Shown piece by piece: positions 1-5,185 of a stretch of 6,726 bases of DNA. A program made the translations under genes and the position numbers. Source of the stretch: Aquificaceae bacterium (GTDB lineage: Bacteria; Aquificota; Aquificia; Aquificales; Aquificaceae); assembly GCA_015487835.1 (NCBI GenBank), contig WFOY01000121.1, positions 1 through 6,726 of the forward strand. Reading direction: 5' to 3'. The notes beneath the pieces are model-generated. The model was not told the DNA's origin and made no database searches. It saw nothing but the letters and a program-made list of their open reading frames with translations. The stretch's first letter is position 1. Every line of letters starts with the position of its first letter.

Positions 1-1
1 G

Positions 2-412
2 CTCAAGATCCCGGTTCCAAGAACGGCCTTCGAGAGAAGGTACCTCAAGAAGCACAGGATAAGGATCTCCTTCCTACCTGCTGAAGGCAAGTACGAGAAG
101 GGATCTAAGGGTATAGACATATACGCACCCTGCGGCGACGAGGTGAGGGCGGTAGATGAGGGTAGGGTCATATACAGCGGGGACGATCTTACCCTTTACG
201 GCAACATGATAATAGTCGAGCACAGGCACTACCTGTCCATCTACGCCTACAACATGCAGAACTTGGTGGAGAGGGGGGAGAGGGTCTCGAAGGGTGAGGT
301 CATAGGCAAGGTGGGCGTGAAGCCGGGAACGGGCAGGTGTGCCTTACACTTTGAGCTGAGGGCAAAAGACGGTTCGGTCCTCAACCCCCTTGAATACTTG
401 GTAAAAAAGTAG
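2..412 (+). CDS. LytM/M23-family peptidase-like protein, C-terminal part (5' truncated by window edge)
   Basis: The reading frame is open from the first full codon at the window edge to TAG at 410-412, giving 136 residues of the C-terminal end. The ATG at 143 is internal, because the homologous domain clearly starts upstream of it. The fold is the LytM/M23 (Gly-Gly endopeptidase) domain: KGIDIYAP, then a DEGRVIYSG strand, YGNMIIVEH, a VxxGExVxKGEVIGKVG turn, LHFEL and a final NPLEYL. It most resembles the LytM domain of NlpD/EnvC proteins, which act in the periplasm by activating cell-wall amidases. Of the four usual metal/catalytic residues, the first His is Ser (104-106) and the Asp is kept (116-118). 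The His of the Y-x-H block is Tyr (248-250), the first His of HxH is Ala (341-343), and the second His is kept (347-349). I therefore infer a non-catalytic regulator. The N-terminal half, where a signal peptide or LysM domain might be, is outside the window. Confidence 0.85.
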   Translation, partial: LKIPVPRTAFERRYLKKHRIRISFLPAEGKYEKGSKGIDIYAPCGDEVRAVDEGRVIYSGDDLTLYGNMIIVEHRHYLSIYAYNMQNLVERGERVSKGEVIGKVGVKPGTGRCALHFELRAKDGSVLNPLEYLVKK

Positions 413-418
413 TAAAAT
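390..418 (+). promoter_or_regulatory. candidate sigma-70 type promoter for rplM-rpsI-argC
   Basis: TTGAAT at 390-395 (4 of 6 to TTGACA) and TAAAAT at 413-418 (5 of 6 to TATAAT) are separated by exactly 17 bp. The -10 box lies just after the stop codon of the M23 gene. Transcription would start near 425 and give a leader of about 20 nt before the rplM ATG at 444. This is an inference from spacing and consensus only. Confidence 0.45.
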
Positions 419-443
419 ACTCGCCTTCTGAAGAGGGATAGCT

Positions 444-878
444 ATGAAGACCTTTAGGATAAAACCCCACGAGGTGGACAGGAAGTGGTGGATCGTCGAT
501 GCCGAGGGTAAGATCCTCGGCAGGTTGGCCAGCGAGGTGGCCAAGATCCTGAGGGGAAAGCACAAGCCCTACTACCAGCCGGACGTTGACTGTGGAGATT
601 TCGTCATAGTTATCAACGCTGAGAAGGTAAGGGTGACCGGAAAGAAGCTGGACCAGAAGGTTTACTACAGACACTCAGGGTATCCGGGGGGTCTCAAGGC
701 GAGGACTCTAAGATGGATGGTCGAGAACAAACCTGAGGAGGTGATAAGGCTCGCCGTCAAGAGGATGCTCCCCAAGAACAGGCTGGGTCACAGGATGCTG
801 AAGAAGCTGAAGGTTTACAGAGGTCCGGATCACCCCCACCAAGCCCAAAAACCCGAACCCCTGGAGGTTGAGGCATGA
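444..878 (+). CDS. rplM: 50S ribosomal protein L13
   Basis: This is ribosomal protein L13 of the large subunit, an early-assembling 23S rRNA-binding protein. The 144 residues match the usual bacterial length (about 142-145). Diagnostic blocks are visible in order: [16 protein letters not shown] near the N-terminus, [18 protein letters not shown], a [13 protein letters not shown] strand, [30 protein letters not shown] and the closing [16 protein letters not shown]. The ATG at 444 is preceded by a modest purine-rich ribosome site (GAGGG, 433-437). It is the first gene of a tight operon; its last codons overlap the rpsI start by an ATGA. No anomalies are seen. Pairing L13 with S9 is the normal bacterial arrangement. 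Confidence 0.98.
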   Translation: MKTFRIKPHEVDRKWWIVDAEGKILGRLASEVAKILRGKHKPYYQPDVDCGDFVIVINAEKVRVTGKKLDQKVYYRHSGYPGGLKARTLRWMVENKPEEVIRLAVKRMLPKNRLGHRMLKKLKVYRGPDHPHQAQKPEPLEVEA

Positions 879-1315
879 CCAAGCTCAAGGACTTCAGGAT
901 AACCCCCGAGAACTCTGTGTACGGAACAGGCAAGAGGAAGGAGGCCGTCGCTAGGGTCTGGCTGCTCAAGGAGAACCCGGATAAGTTCATAGTTAGGGTG
1001 GACTCCTCAGGTAAGGAGTACAACTTAAGAGACTACGTCCAGAGGGAGACCCTCTTCAGGAAGATCATGATCCCCTTCAAGATCACCGGGACCGAAGGGA
1101 AGTTCGGTATATACGCGACCGTAAAGGGAGGGGGTATCTCAGGACAGGCTGAGGCCATAATGTACGGGGTGGCGAAGGCTCTGACGAGTTACAACCCTGA
1201 CCTGAGGCCAAAGCTTAAAAAGGCGGGACTCCTCACCAGGGACGCCAGGGAGAAGGAGAGGAAGAAGTACGGTCAGATGGGTGCAAGGGCAAAGTACAGG
1301 TGGAGCAAGCGTTAA
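875..1315 (+). CDS. rpsI: 30S ribosomal protein S9
   Basis: This is ribosomal protein S9 of the small subunit, whose C-terminal tail reaches the P-site tRNA. The family hallmarks are [15 protein letters not shown] near residue 16, [13 protein letters not shown] in the middle, and the basic tail [28 protein letters not shown], ending with the canonical S-K-R. At 146 residues it is about 15 longer than the common 130, mostly an N-terminal extension ([14 protein letters not shown]). The start at ATG 875 overlaps the rplM stop (ATGA) and has a good Shine-Dalgarno site, GGAGGT, at 863-868 inside the end of rplM, so translational coupling is likely. Its own last 16 bases overlap the start of argC. 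Confidence 0.98.
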   Translation: MTKLKDFRITPENSVYGTGKRKEAVARVWLLKENPDKFIVRVDSSGKEYNLRDYVQRETLFRKIMIPFKITGTEGKFGIYATVKGGGISGQAEAIMYGVAKALTSYNPDLRPKLKKAGLLTRDAREKERKKYGQMGARAKYRWSKR

Positions 1316-2322
1316 GGATCACAGTTTACGGACCCACTGGTTACACGGGTCTTGAGCTGCTTAGAGTCCTGGCCGGACACCCCCGTGTGAACTTAGTCCA
1401 GGTTGTGTCAAGATCCTCCTCCGGCAAGAGACTCGGGGAGGCTGTCCCCCACCTGTCTGCTTCACCTTTGGCGAACGTACCAGTTGTCTCCGAACCCGAG
1501 GAGGACTTCGATCTCGCCTTCCTGTGCCTGCCCCATGAGGCTTCCCTCGATACGGTTCCCAGGATCTTGGCGGTCGGGAAGAGGGTCGTGGACCTCTCTG
1601 GAGCATACCGTATGAAGAACGAGTCTGCTTACCCGGAGTACTACGGCTTCGTTCACACACACCCAGATCTGGTCTCGAAGTCCGTTTACGGGCTGCCTGA
1701 GATCTTCAGGGACAACATCAGGGGTGCCGAACTGGTATCAAACCCCGGCTGCTACCCTACCGCTGCACTCCTCGCTATGCTTCCCTTCCTTAGGGAGGGT
1801 ATGTTACCCGACAGGGTGACCGTCCACGGGATCTCGGGGGTCTCGGGGGCGGGGAGAAGCCCAAAGCAGCAGTTCCACTTCCCTGAGATGGAGGGTAACT
1901 TTTTCCCCTACTCTGTGGAGAAGCACAGGCACGTCCCCGAGATGGAGGATGTGATCCGAAGGATAACGGGCAGGGAGGTCAAGGTGAGGTTCACACCGAC
2001 GGTGGTGCCCGCACCCAGGGGCATGATCGTTACCCTTTACTTAGAAGCGGACCCTGTAGATCTGAAGGAGATGTTCAGGGAGACCTTCAAGAACGAACCC
2101 TTTGTGAGGATCGTGGAGTCACCACCTATGACCAGGTGGGTCTTGGGAACAAGTCTTTGCCTCATATACCCCTTCTACGATCCCAGGACCTCTATGGCCG
2201 TCGTGATATCTGCGATCGATAACCTGGGTAAGGGTGCGTCCCACCAGGCCGTCCAGAACATGAACCTCATGTTCGGCTTCGACGAGGCGGAGGCCCTCAC
2301 CACAACCCCCATATTTCCTTAA
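1300..2322 (+). CDS. argC: N-acetyl-gamma-glutamyl-phosphate reductase
   Basis: ArgC catalyses the NADPH-dependent reduction of N-acetylglutamyl phosphate to N-acetylglutamate semialdehyde, the third step of arginine (ornithine) synthesis in the cytoplasm. The 340 residues fit the family. Visible features are the dinucleotide-binding loop YGPTGYTGLELLRVL (about residues 9-23) and the active-site cysteine in SNPGCYPTAAL (Cys151). The conserved GISGVSGAGR block follows, then the catalytic-histidine region with EKHRHVPEM, and the C-terminal KGASGQA-like motif, here KGASHQAVQNMNLMFGF. The start is GTG at 1300, inside the end of rpsI, because no closer in-frame start precedes the glycine-rich loop. 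A weak AAGGG (1285-1289) could serve as ribosome site. It is the last gene of the ribosomal operon, before the AT-rich spacer. Confidence 0.97.
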   Translation: MEQALRITVYGPTGYTGLELLRVLAGHPRVNLVQVVSRSSSGKRLGEAVPHLSASPLANVPVVSEPEEDFDLAFLCLPHEASLDTVPRILAVGKRVVDLSGAYRMKNESAYPEYYGFVHTHPDLVSKSVYGLPEIFRDNIRGAELVSNPGCYPTAALLAMLPFLREGMLPDRVTVHGISGVSGAGRSPKQQFHFPEMEGNFFPYSVEKHRHVPEMEDVIRRITGREVKVRFTPTVVPAPRGMIVTLYLEADPVDLKEMFRETFKNEPFVRIVESPPMTRWVLGTSLCLIYPFYDPRTSMAVVISAIDNLGKGASHQAVQNMNLMFGFDEAEALTTTPIFP

Positions 2323-2426
2323 GAAAATTCTTATATGCGAAAAACTTTAAATTAGATTTGATTATTCACACATAAGGAATATTTAAGCAAATTCGCAAAA
2401 CCCTTATTCTAAATTAATTAACTGCG
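2323..2426 (+). promoter_or_regulatory. AT-rich spacer, presumed control region of the thioredoxin-sox operon
   Basis: This 104-bp non-coding stretch is strikingly AT-rich compared with the GC-richer genes on both sides. It separates argC from the sulfur genes and is the natural place for the sox promoter. Possible pieces are TTGATT (2358-2363), TATTTA (2380-2385), TATTCT (2405-2410) and TAAATT (2410-2415), but no pair has a good match and correct spacing, so I do not name a promoter. An inverted pair TGCGAA (2336-2341) and TTCGCA (2392-2397) lies 50 bp apart. There is no T-tract hairpin to terminate the argC operon. Confidence 0.5.
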
Positions 2427-2843
2427 ATGCATATAATATTTACAGCTCTGTTAGTAGCTGTAATAAGTACATTTACAGCACTAGGGGGGACTTGGGTGAC
2501 CGATCTGCAGGAGGGTGTTAAGCTAGCGAAGCTTCAGAAGAAGAAGGTCTTTATATACTTCCACACCGACACCTGTCCCTACTGCCTCCAGATGGAAGAG
2601 TTCGTCCTAGGTGATCCCGAGGTGGACGGTTACATGAGCGAAAGGTTCGTGGTGGTCAGCCTCTCCGCCACCGAAAACAGGGATATAGCCAGGAGGTTCG
2701 GAGCCTTCGGGGTCCCCTACTTCGTCGTGTACGATCCCGAAACCGAAAGGGTGATCATGAGGATATACGGGAGCAGGGACAGGGATGAGTTCCTTAACTT
2801 GCTGATCAAGGTTTGCAAAAAATCAAGTCTAAGGAGGTGTTGA
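2427..2843 (+). CDS. exported thioredoxin-fold protein, SoxW/SoxS-like by context
   Basis: This is a 138-residue thioredoxin-family protein. An N-terminal hydrophobic segment (about residues 3-20) looks like a Sec signal or membrane anchor, although it has no lysine or arginine before the core. The redox motif is C50-P-Y-C53 in FHTDTCPYCLQMEEF, and the cis-proline region is FGVPYFVVYD. By position just ahead of soxY it probably acts in the periplasm on the disulfide or mixed-disulfide state of the SoxY carrier cysteine, as proposed for SoxW/SoxS-type proteins. That role is inferred from context, so no symbol is given. Start: an in-frame stop at 2415-2417 leaves ATG 2427 as the only ATG choice, and it has no Shine-Dalgarno sequence. 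The tail KVCKKSSLRRC carries two further cysteines (130 and 138) and overlaps the soxY leader. SoxY starts 2 nt after the stop. Confidence 0.88.
   Translation: MHIIFTALLVAVISTFTALGGTWVTDLQEGVKLAKLQKKKVFIYFHTDTCPYCLQMEEFVLGDPEVDGYMSERFVVVSLSATENRDIARRFGAFGVPYFVVYDPETERVIMRIYGSRDRDEFLNLLIKVCKKSSLRRC
2817..2824 (+). repeat. partial copy of the sox leader element (AAAAAATC) before soxY
   Basis: AAAAAATC, preceded by GGTTT at 2810-2814, lies inside the last codons of the thioredoxin gene, 21 nt before the soxY ATG. The same octamer lies before soxZ and soxB in a longer conserved element. This copy is shorter and may be chance, since it also encodes the lysine-rich tail. Confidence 0.3.
2831..2837 (+). 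promoter_or_regulatory. ribosome binding site that fixes the soxY start
   Basis: AAGGAGG lies 8 nt before ATG 2846. It decides the start of soxY in favour of 2846 over an in-frame TTG at 2813, and it sits inside the coding end of the thioredoxin gene. Confidence 0.85.
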
Positions 2844-2845
2844 AG

Positions 2846-3301
2846 ATGTTTACAAGAAGGGACCTATTTAAGGTCGCAGGAGTGGGAGCTGCGGCACTGC
2901 TGATAGCTCCCGGATCTGTTAAGGAGTCCTTCGGTGTTAAGAAGATCAGCATCGACGACGCCCTCAAGGAGCACCTGGGTGTTACCCTGAAGGACCTCAA
3001 GGAGAGCAACCTTATCACAGTGAAGGCACCTACCATAGCCGAATCGGGAGCCAACGTGCCGGTCCAGGTCAAGGCCAACATACCCGTGGACAGGGTGGAG
3101 GCCCTTTACATATTCGCCGACAACAACTTCAACCCATGGGTCACAAAGGTGGAGCTCTCTTCTATGAACGGGGAGGTCTTCTTTGCCACGAGGATAAAGC
3201 TGGCCAAGACCTCACCTGTGAGGGCGGTTGTCAAGATGAAGGACGGTAGCCTTCTCATGGCGGTCAAAGAGGTTAAGGTTACCGTTGGTGGTTGTGGTTA
3301 A
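2846..3301 (+). CDS. soxY: sulfur carrier protein SoxY
   Basis: SoxY is the sulfur-carrying subunit of SoxYZ. Its C-terminal swinging arm ends in a cysteine to which thiosulfate is coupled by SoxAX and from which SoxB releases sulfate. Starting at ATG 2846 (strong Shine-Dalgarno) the protein has 151 residues. It opens with a twin-arginine signal, TRRDLFKVAG (Arg4-Arg5), followed by a hydrophobic alanine-rich stretch, so folded export by Tat is expected. The middle, with VPVQVKANIP and ALYIFADNNFNPWVTKVEL, matches the SoxY immunoglobulin-like domain. The C-terminus is VTVGGCG, with the carrier Cys150 as the penultimate residue; the usual family ending is GGCGG, so one glycine is missing. It lies 2 nt after the thioredoxin gene and 31 nt before soxZ. 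Confidence 0.96.
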   Translation: MFTRRDLFKVAGVGAAALLIAPGSVKESFGVKKISIDDALKEHLGVTLKDLKESNLITVKAPTIAESGANVPVQVKANIPVDRVEALYIFADNNFNPWVTKVELSSMNGEVFFATRIKLAKTSPVRAVVKMKDGSLLMAVKEVKVTVGGCG

Positions 3302-3318
3302 AACCTAAAAAATCTGTT
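3296..3318 (+). repeat. sox leader element, copy upstream of soxZ
   Basis: This 23-bp stretch, overlapping the soxY stop codon, matches 5125-5147 upstream of soxB at 19 of 23 positions without gaps. The shared core is CTAAAAAATC (3305-3314), and each copy starts with GGTT and ends with GTT. The first ten bases contain a short inverted repeat, GGTT-AA-AACC. It ends 14 nt before the soxZ ATG. Function is unknown: it could be a transcription-factor site, an A-rich translation enhancer, or a processing signal. Confidence 0.45.
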
Positions 3319-3332
3319 AAGGGAGGTAGGAC

Positions 3333-3665
3333 ATGGCAAGGATAGGAAGGGCTATTGTAAGAGTTCCAAGGAGGATCAGCAAGGGGCAGGTCTTCAAGGT
3401 CCAGATGGTAATAACCCACCCCATGGAGACCGGTCTTAGGAAGGACAAGAAGACCGGTAAGCTGATCCCGGCCCACTACCTCACCCGTATAGAGTTCCTC
3501 TTCAACGGGAAGAAGGTGACCACCATCCACTCCGGACCGGGTATAAGCAAGAACCCTTACTTCGCCATAATGATGAAAGCCGCAGAGTCAGGGACGCTCA
3601 CGATCAAATACGAGGACAATAAAGGAGGCAAGTGGGAGAAGAGCCTCAAGGTTAGCGTCGCCTAA
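3333..3665 (+). CDS. soxZ: sulfur carrier complex subunit SoxZ
   Basis: SoxZ is the partner of SoxY in the periplasmic SoxYZ carrier; it shapes the surface through which the SoxY arm reaches its enzymes. The 110 residues fit the family (about 100-110). Recognisable blocks are IGRAIVRVPRRISKGQVFKVQMVITHPMETGLRKD, then LIPAHYLTRIEFLFNGKKV, and GISKNPYFAIMMKAAESGTLTIKYEDNKGGKW. There is no cysteine and no signal peptide, as expected for a protein carried out by Tat while bound to SoxY. ATG 3333 has a good ribosome site (AAGGGAGG, 3319-3326). The gene sits between soxY (31 nt upstream) and soxA (14 nt downstream). Confidence 0.97.
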   Translation: MARIGRAIVRVPRRISKGQVFKVQMVITHPMETGLRKDKKTGKLIPAHYLTRIEFLFNGKKVTTIHSGPGISKNPYFAIMMKAAESGTLTIKYEDNKGGKWEKSLKVSVA

Positions 3666-3672
3666 AAGGAGG
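3666..3672 (+). promoter_or_regulatory. soxA ribosome binding site, near copy of the soxX one
   Basis: AAGGAGG lies 7 nt before the soxA ATG and directly touches the soxZ stop codon. The stop-to-start leader resembles the soxA-soxX junction (AAAGGAGGGG followed by a short GA-rich spacer, then ATGAA), so the two subunits of the SoxAX cytochrome have matching translation start regions. Confidence 0.8.
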
Positions 3673-3679
3673 GGTTGAG

Positions 3680-4501
3680 ATGAAAAAGAGAACCTTCTTA
3701 GCTCTCGGTGTGTTCGCCGGAGGGGCAGTGCTTGGGACCCTAGCCGTAGCTAAGGAGCAGCTTCCTGAGCACCTGAGGGAGCTCCTCGAGCTCGGTATGC
3801 ACCCTGGCCACGTCTTCGTCGATGAAGGAAGGGATTACTACCACAACCTCAAAGGTCCGAACGGGAAGACCTGTGCCACCTGTCACGGACAGGACGGATC
3901 CAAGCTCGTTGGGGCATACGCCAAGATGCCAAGGTATTACAAGGACATAGACAAGGTCGCAGACATAGATCTCAGGATACTTAGCTGTATGACAAAGTAT
4001 ATAGGATTTGATCCAAAGGACAAGAAGTTCAAGAAGAAGTATCTCAAGACCTACAGGATACCGCTCTCCACCTACGTAGCCTCCCTCAGCAACGGTATGA
4101 AGATAAACGTCAAGATAGAGCACCCCAAGGAGAAGGAGATGTACGAGCTTGGCAAGAAGGTCTGGTTCACCAGGGCGGGAGCCAGGGAATTCTCCTGCGC
4201 CATGTGCCACACGGTCCTCGCCGGAAAGAGGATAAGGCTCCAGGGACTCCCCAACCCAGTTAGGGACAAGTCCTACAACCACTGGCCCGCCTACAGGTTC
4301 GGATCTGACAGGATGTGGACCATGGAGGACAGGGTGAGGTCCTGCTTCAAGGCTTACTTCCTGTTCACCAAACGGTGGGACGAGAAGAAGGACTGGGTGA
4401 AGAAGCCGCCTCCTTTCGTCAAGGAGGTTATAGCCGTTGAGCTTTACATGAAGCACGCCTCCAACGGAGGAGTCATTGAGGTTCCGGGACTCTTGAGATA
4501 A
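3680..4501 (+). CDS. soxA: diheme c-type cytochrome SoxA, thiosulfate-coupling subunit
   Basis: SoxA is the catalytic subunit of the SoxAX cytochrome, which oxidatively joins thiosulfate to the SoxY cysteine in the periplasm. The 273-residue precursor starts with a Sec signal (MKKR, hydrophobic core, cleavage likely after LAVA at residue 24). Two heme-attachment motifs are present: C65-A-T-C-H69 and C173-A-M-C-H177, so this is the diheme type and SoxAX would hold three hemes. Cys103 in RILSCM is positioned as distal ligand of heme 1. Cys222 in RVRSCFKAYF corresponds to the active-site cysteine that is modified to a persulfide in studied SoxA proteins. The C-terminal VELYMKHASNGGVIEVPG block is typical. 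The gene is 14 nt after soxZ and 13 nt before soxX. Confidence 0.97.
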   Translation: MKKRTFLALGVFAGGAVLGTLAVAKEQLPEHLRELLELGMHPGHVFVDEGRDYYHNLKGPNGKTCATCHGQDGSKLVGAYAKMPRYYKDIDKVADIDLRILSCMTKYIGFDPKDKKFKKKYLKTYRIPLSTYVASLSNGMKINVKIEHPKEKEMYELGKKVWFTRAGAREFSCAMCHTVLAGKRIRLQGLPNPVRDKSYNHWPAYRFGSDRMWTMEDRVRSCFKAYFLFTKRWDEKKDWVKKPPPFVKEVIAVELYMKHASNGGVIEVPGLLR

Positions 4502-4507
4502 AGGAGG
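4501..4507 (+). promoter_or_regulatory. soxX ribosome binding site overlapping the soxA stop
   Basis: AAGGAGG, whose first A is the last base of the soxA stop codon, lies 7 nt before the soxX ATG at 4515. This arrangement favours coupled translation of the two cytochrome subunits. Confidence 0.8.
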
Positions 4508-4514
4508 GGCGAAG

Positions 4515-5093
4515 ATGAAGAAGATAGCTCTTGTAGGTGCCATAGCTGGTATAGGCCTTATAGTGGCCTGTCAACCTGCAGCCCAGAAGGCGGAAGCCCA
4601 GAAGCCCAAGAAGGAGCTCAGCAAGTATGAGAAGTTCAAGATAGCCTTCTACCAGAACCAGGACAAATGGCAGAAGTACTGCTCCAACGAAGCTCAGCTC
4701 GTTCCTCAGGGCATAAGCGTTGAGGAGTTCAAGAAGGCTATGCTCGCTACCATAAAGTTCCCGCCCGGCGGTAAGGTCATGGGCGACTGGAAGAAGGGGG
4801 AGAAGCTCTTTGGTGATCCCAAGAAGGGAGGAAAGAGCAGGAGAGGCAACTGTTACGCCTGCCACTGCGGTGATCCCCAGATCATAGCCTGCGGTAACAT
4901 AGGTCCATCCCTCAGAGGTTACGGTAAGAAGGGTGTGGATCCCAAGCAGACCTACATGAGGATCTACAACTCCTGGGCCTTTGTGCCATGTTCCGCCATG
5001 CCAAGGCTCGGATACTGGGGAGTCCTCAAGCCCGAGGAGATAGCCGACATAGTAGCCTTCCTCCACAGCCCAGAGTCGCCGATCAACAAGTAG
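4515..5093 (+). CDS. soxX: monoheme c-type cytochrome SoxX, probable lipoprotein
   Basis: SoxX is the electron-accepting subunit of SoxAX and passes electrons from thiosulfate coupling to downstream cytochromes. In this 192-residue precursor the heme motif is C113-Y-A-C-H117. It is followed by the typical GNIGPSLRGYG block, and the distal ligand is Met162 in SAMPRLGYWG. The C-terminal helix LKPEEIADIVAFLHSP is that of class I cytochromes. Two oddities stand out. First, the signal ends in IVAC with Cys19 at lipobox position, so the mature protein is probably lipid-anchored, followed by a linker rich in Ala, Gln and Lys. Second, Cys56, Cys118, Cys126 and Cys159 are additional to the heme cysteines. 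About 90 residues precede the heme motif after the lipobox, an extended N-terminal part. An intrinsic terminator follows 6 nt after the stop. Confidence 0.95.
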   Translation: MKKIALVGAIAGIGLIVACQPAAQKAEAQKPKKELSKYEKFKIAFYQNQDKWQKYCSNEAQLVPQGISVEEFKKAMLATIKFPPGGKVMGDWKKGEKLFGDPKKGGKSRRGNCYACHCGDPQIIACGNIGPSLRGYGKKGVDPKQTYMRIYNSWAFVPCSAMPRLGYWGVLKPEEIADIVAFLHSPESPINK

Positions 5094-5099
5094 CCTATC

Positions 5100-5130
5100 A
5101 AGGGGGGTTGTCTTCCCCCCTTTTGGTTTT
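5100..5130 (+). terminator. Rho-independent terminator after soxX
   Basis: The 8-bp stem AAGGGGGG (5100-5107) pairs with CCCCCCTT (5115-5122) around a 7-nt loop, and is followed by a T-rich tail (TTGGTTTT, 5123-5130). It begins 6 nt after the soxX stop. It would end or attenuate the trx-soxYZAX transcript before soxB. Confidence 0.85.
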
Positions 5131-5147
5131 AAACTAAAAAATCAGTT
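5125..5147 (+). repeat. sox leader element, copy upstream of soxB
   Basis: This is the second copy of the 23-bp element found at 3296-3318 (19 of 23 identical, core CTAAAAAATC at 5134-5143). It overlaps the T-rich tail of the terminator and ends 38 nt before the soxB ATG. Because soxB follows a terminator and needs its own promoter, this copy could be part of its control region; this is inference. The rest of the spacer (5148-5170) is AT-rich, with no clear -35/-10 pair. Confidence 0.45.
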
Positions 5148-5170
5148 TGTCAGTACTTAGTTATTTTTTT

Positions 5171-5179
5171 AGGAGGTGA
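5171..5179 (+). promoter_or_regulatory. soxB ribosome binding site
   Basis: AGGAGGTGA is a perfect complement to the 3' end of 16S rRNA and lies 8 nt (measured from AGGAGGT) before ATG 5186. It sits just behind a run of seven T residues. It fixes the soxB start directly in front of the twin-arginine signal. Confidence 0.85.
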
Positions 5180-5185
5180 CGGCAG

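Noticed and set aside
2320..2333. Inverted repeat TAAGAA-AA-TTCTTA at the argC stop as a terminator
   Set aside because: The stem is all weak pairs, has too small a loop, and no T-run follows.
2336..2397. TGCGAA/TTCGCA inverted pair as an operator
   Set aside because: Only 6 bp matched with 50 bp between arms and no extension; kept only as a remark in the spacer entry.
2813..2845. In-frame TTG at 2813 as an upstream start for soxY
   Set aside because: It would add 11 residues before the twin-arginine signal and has no ribosome site, while ATG 2846 has AAGGAGG at 8 nt spacing.
3740..4543. 267-residue open frame on the minus strand across soxA
   Set aside because: It is a mirror of the soxA codon pattern; it has no plausible start region or recognisable domain, and soxA itself is certain.
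4473..5066. 197-residue open frame on the minus strand across soxX
   Set aside because: Same effect of codon bias; low-complexity leucine/glycine-rich translation and a confident gene on the other strand.
5108..5135. TTGTCT-16 bp-TAAACT as a soxB promoter
   Set aside because: Only 4 of 6 matches in each box and it lies in the terminator loop and stem; not better than chance in AT-rich sequence.
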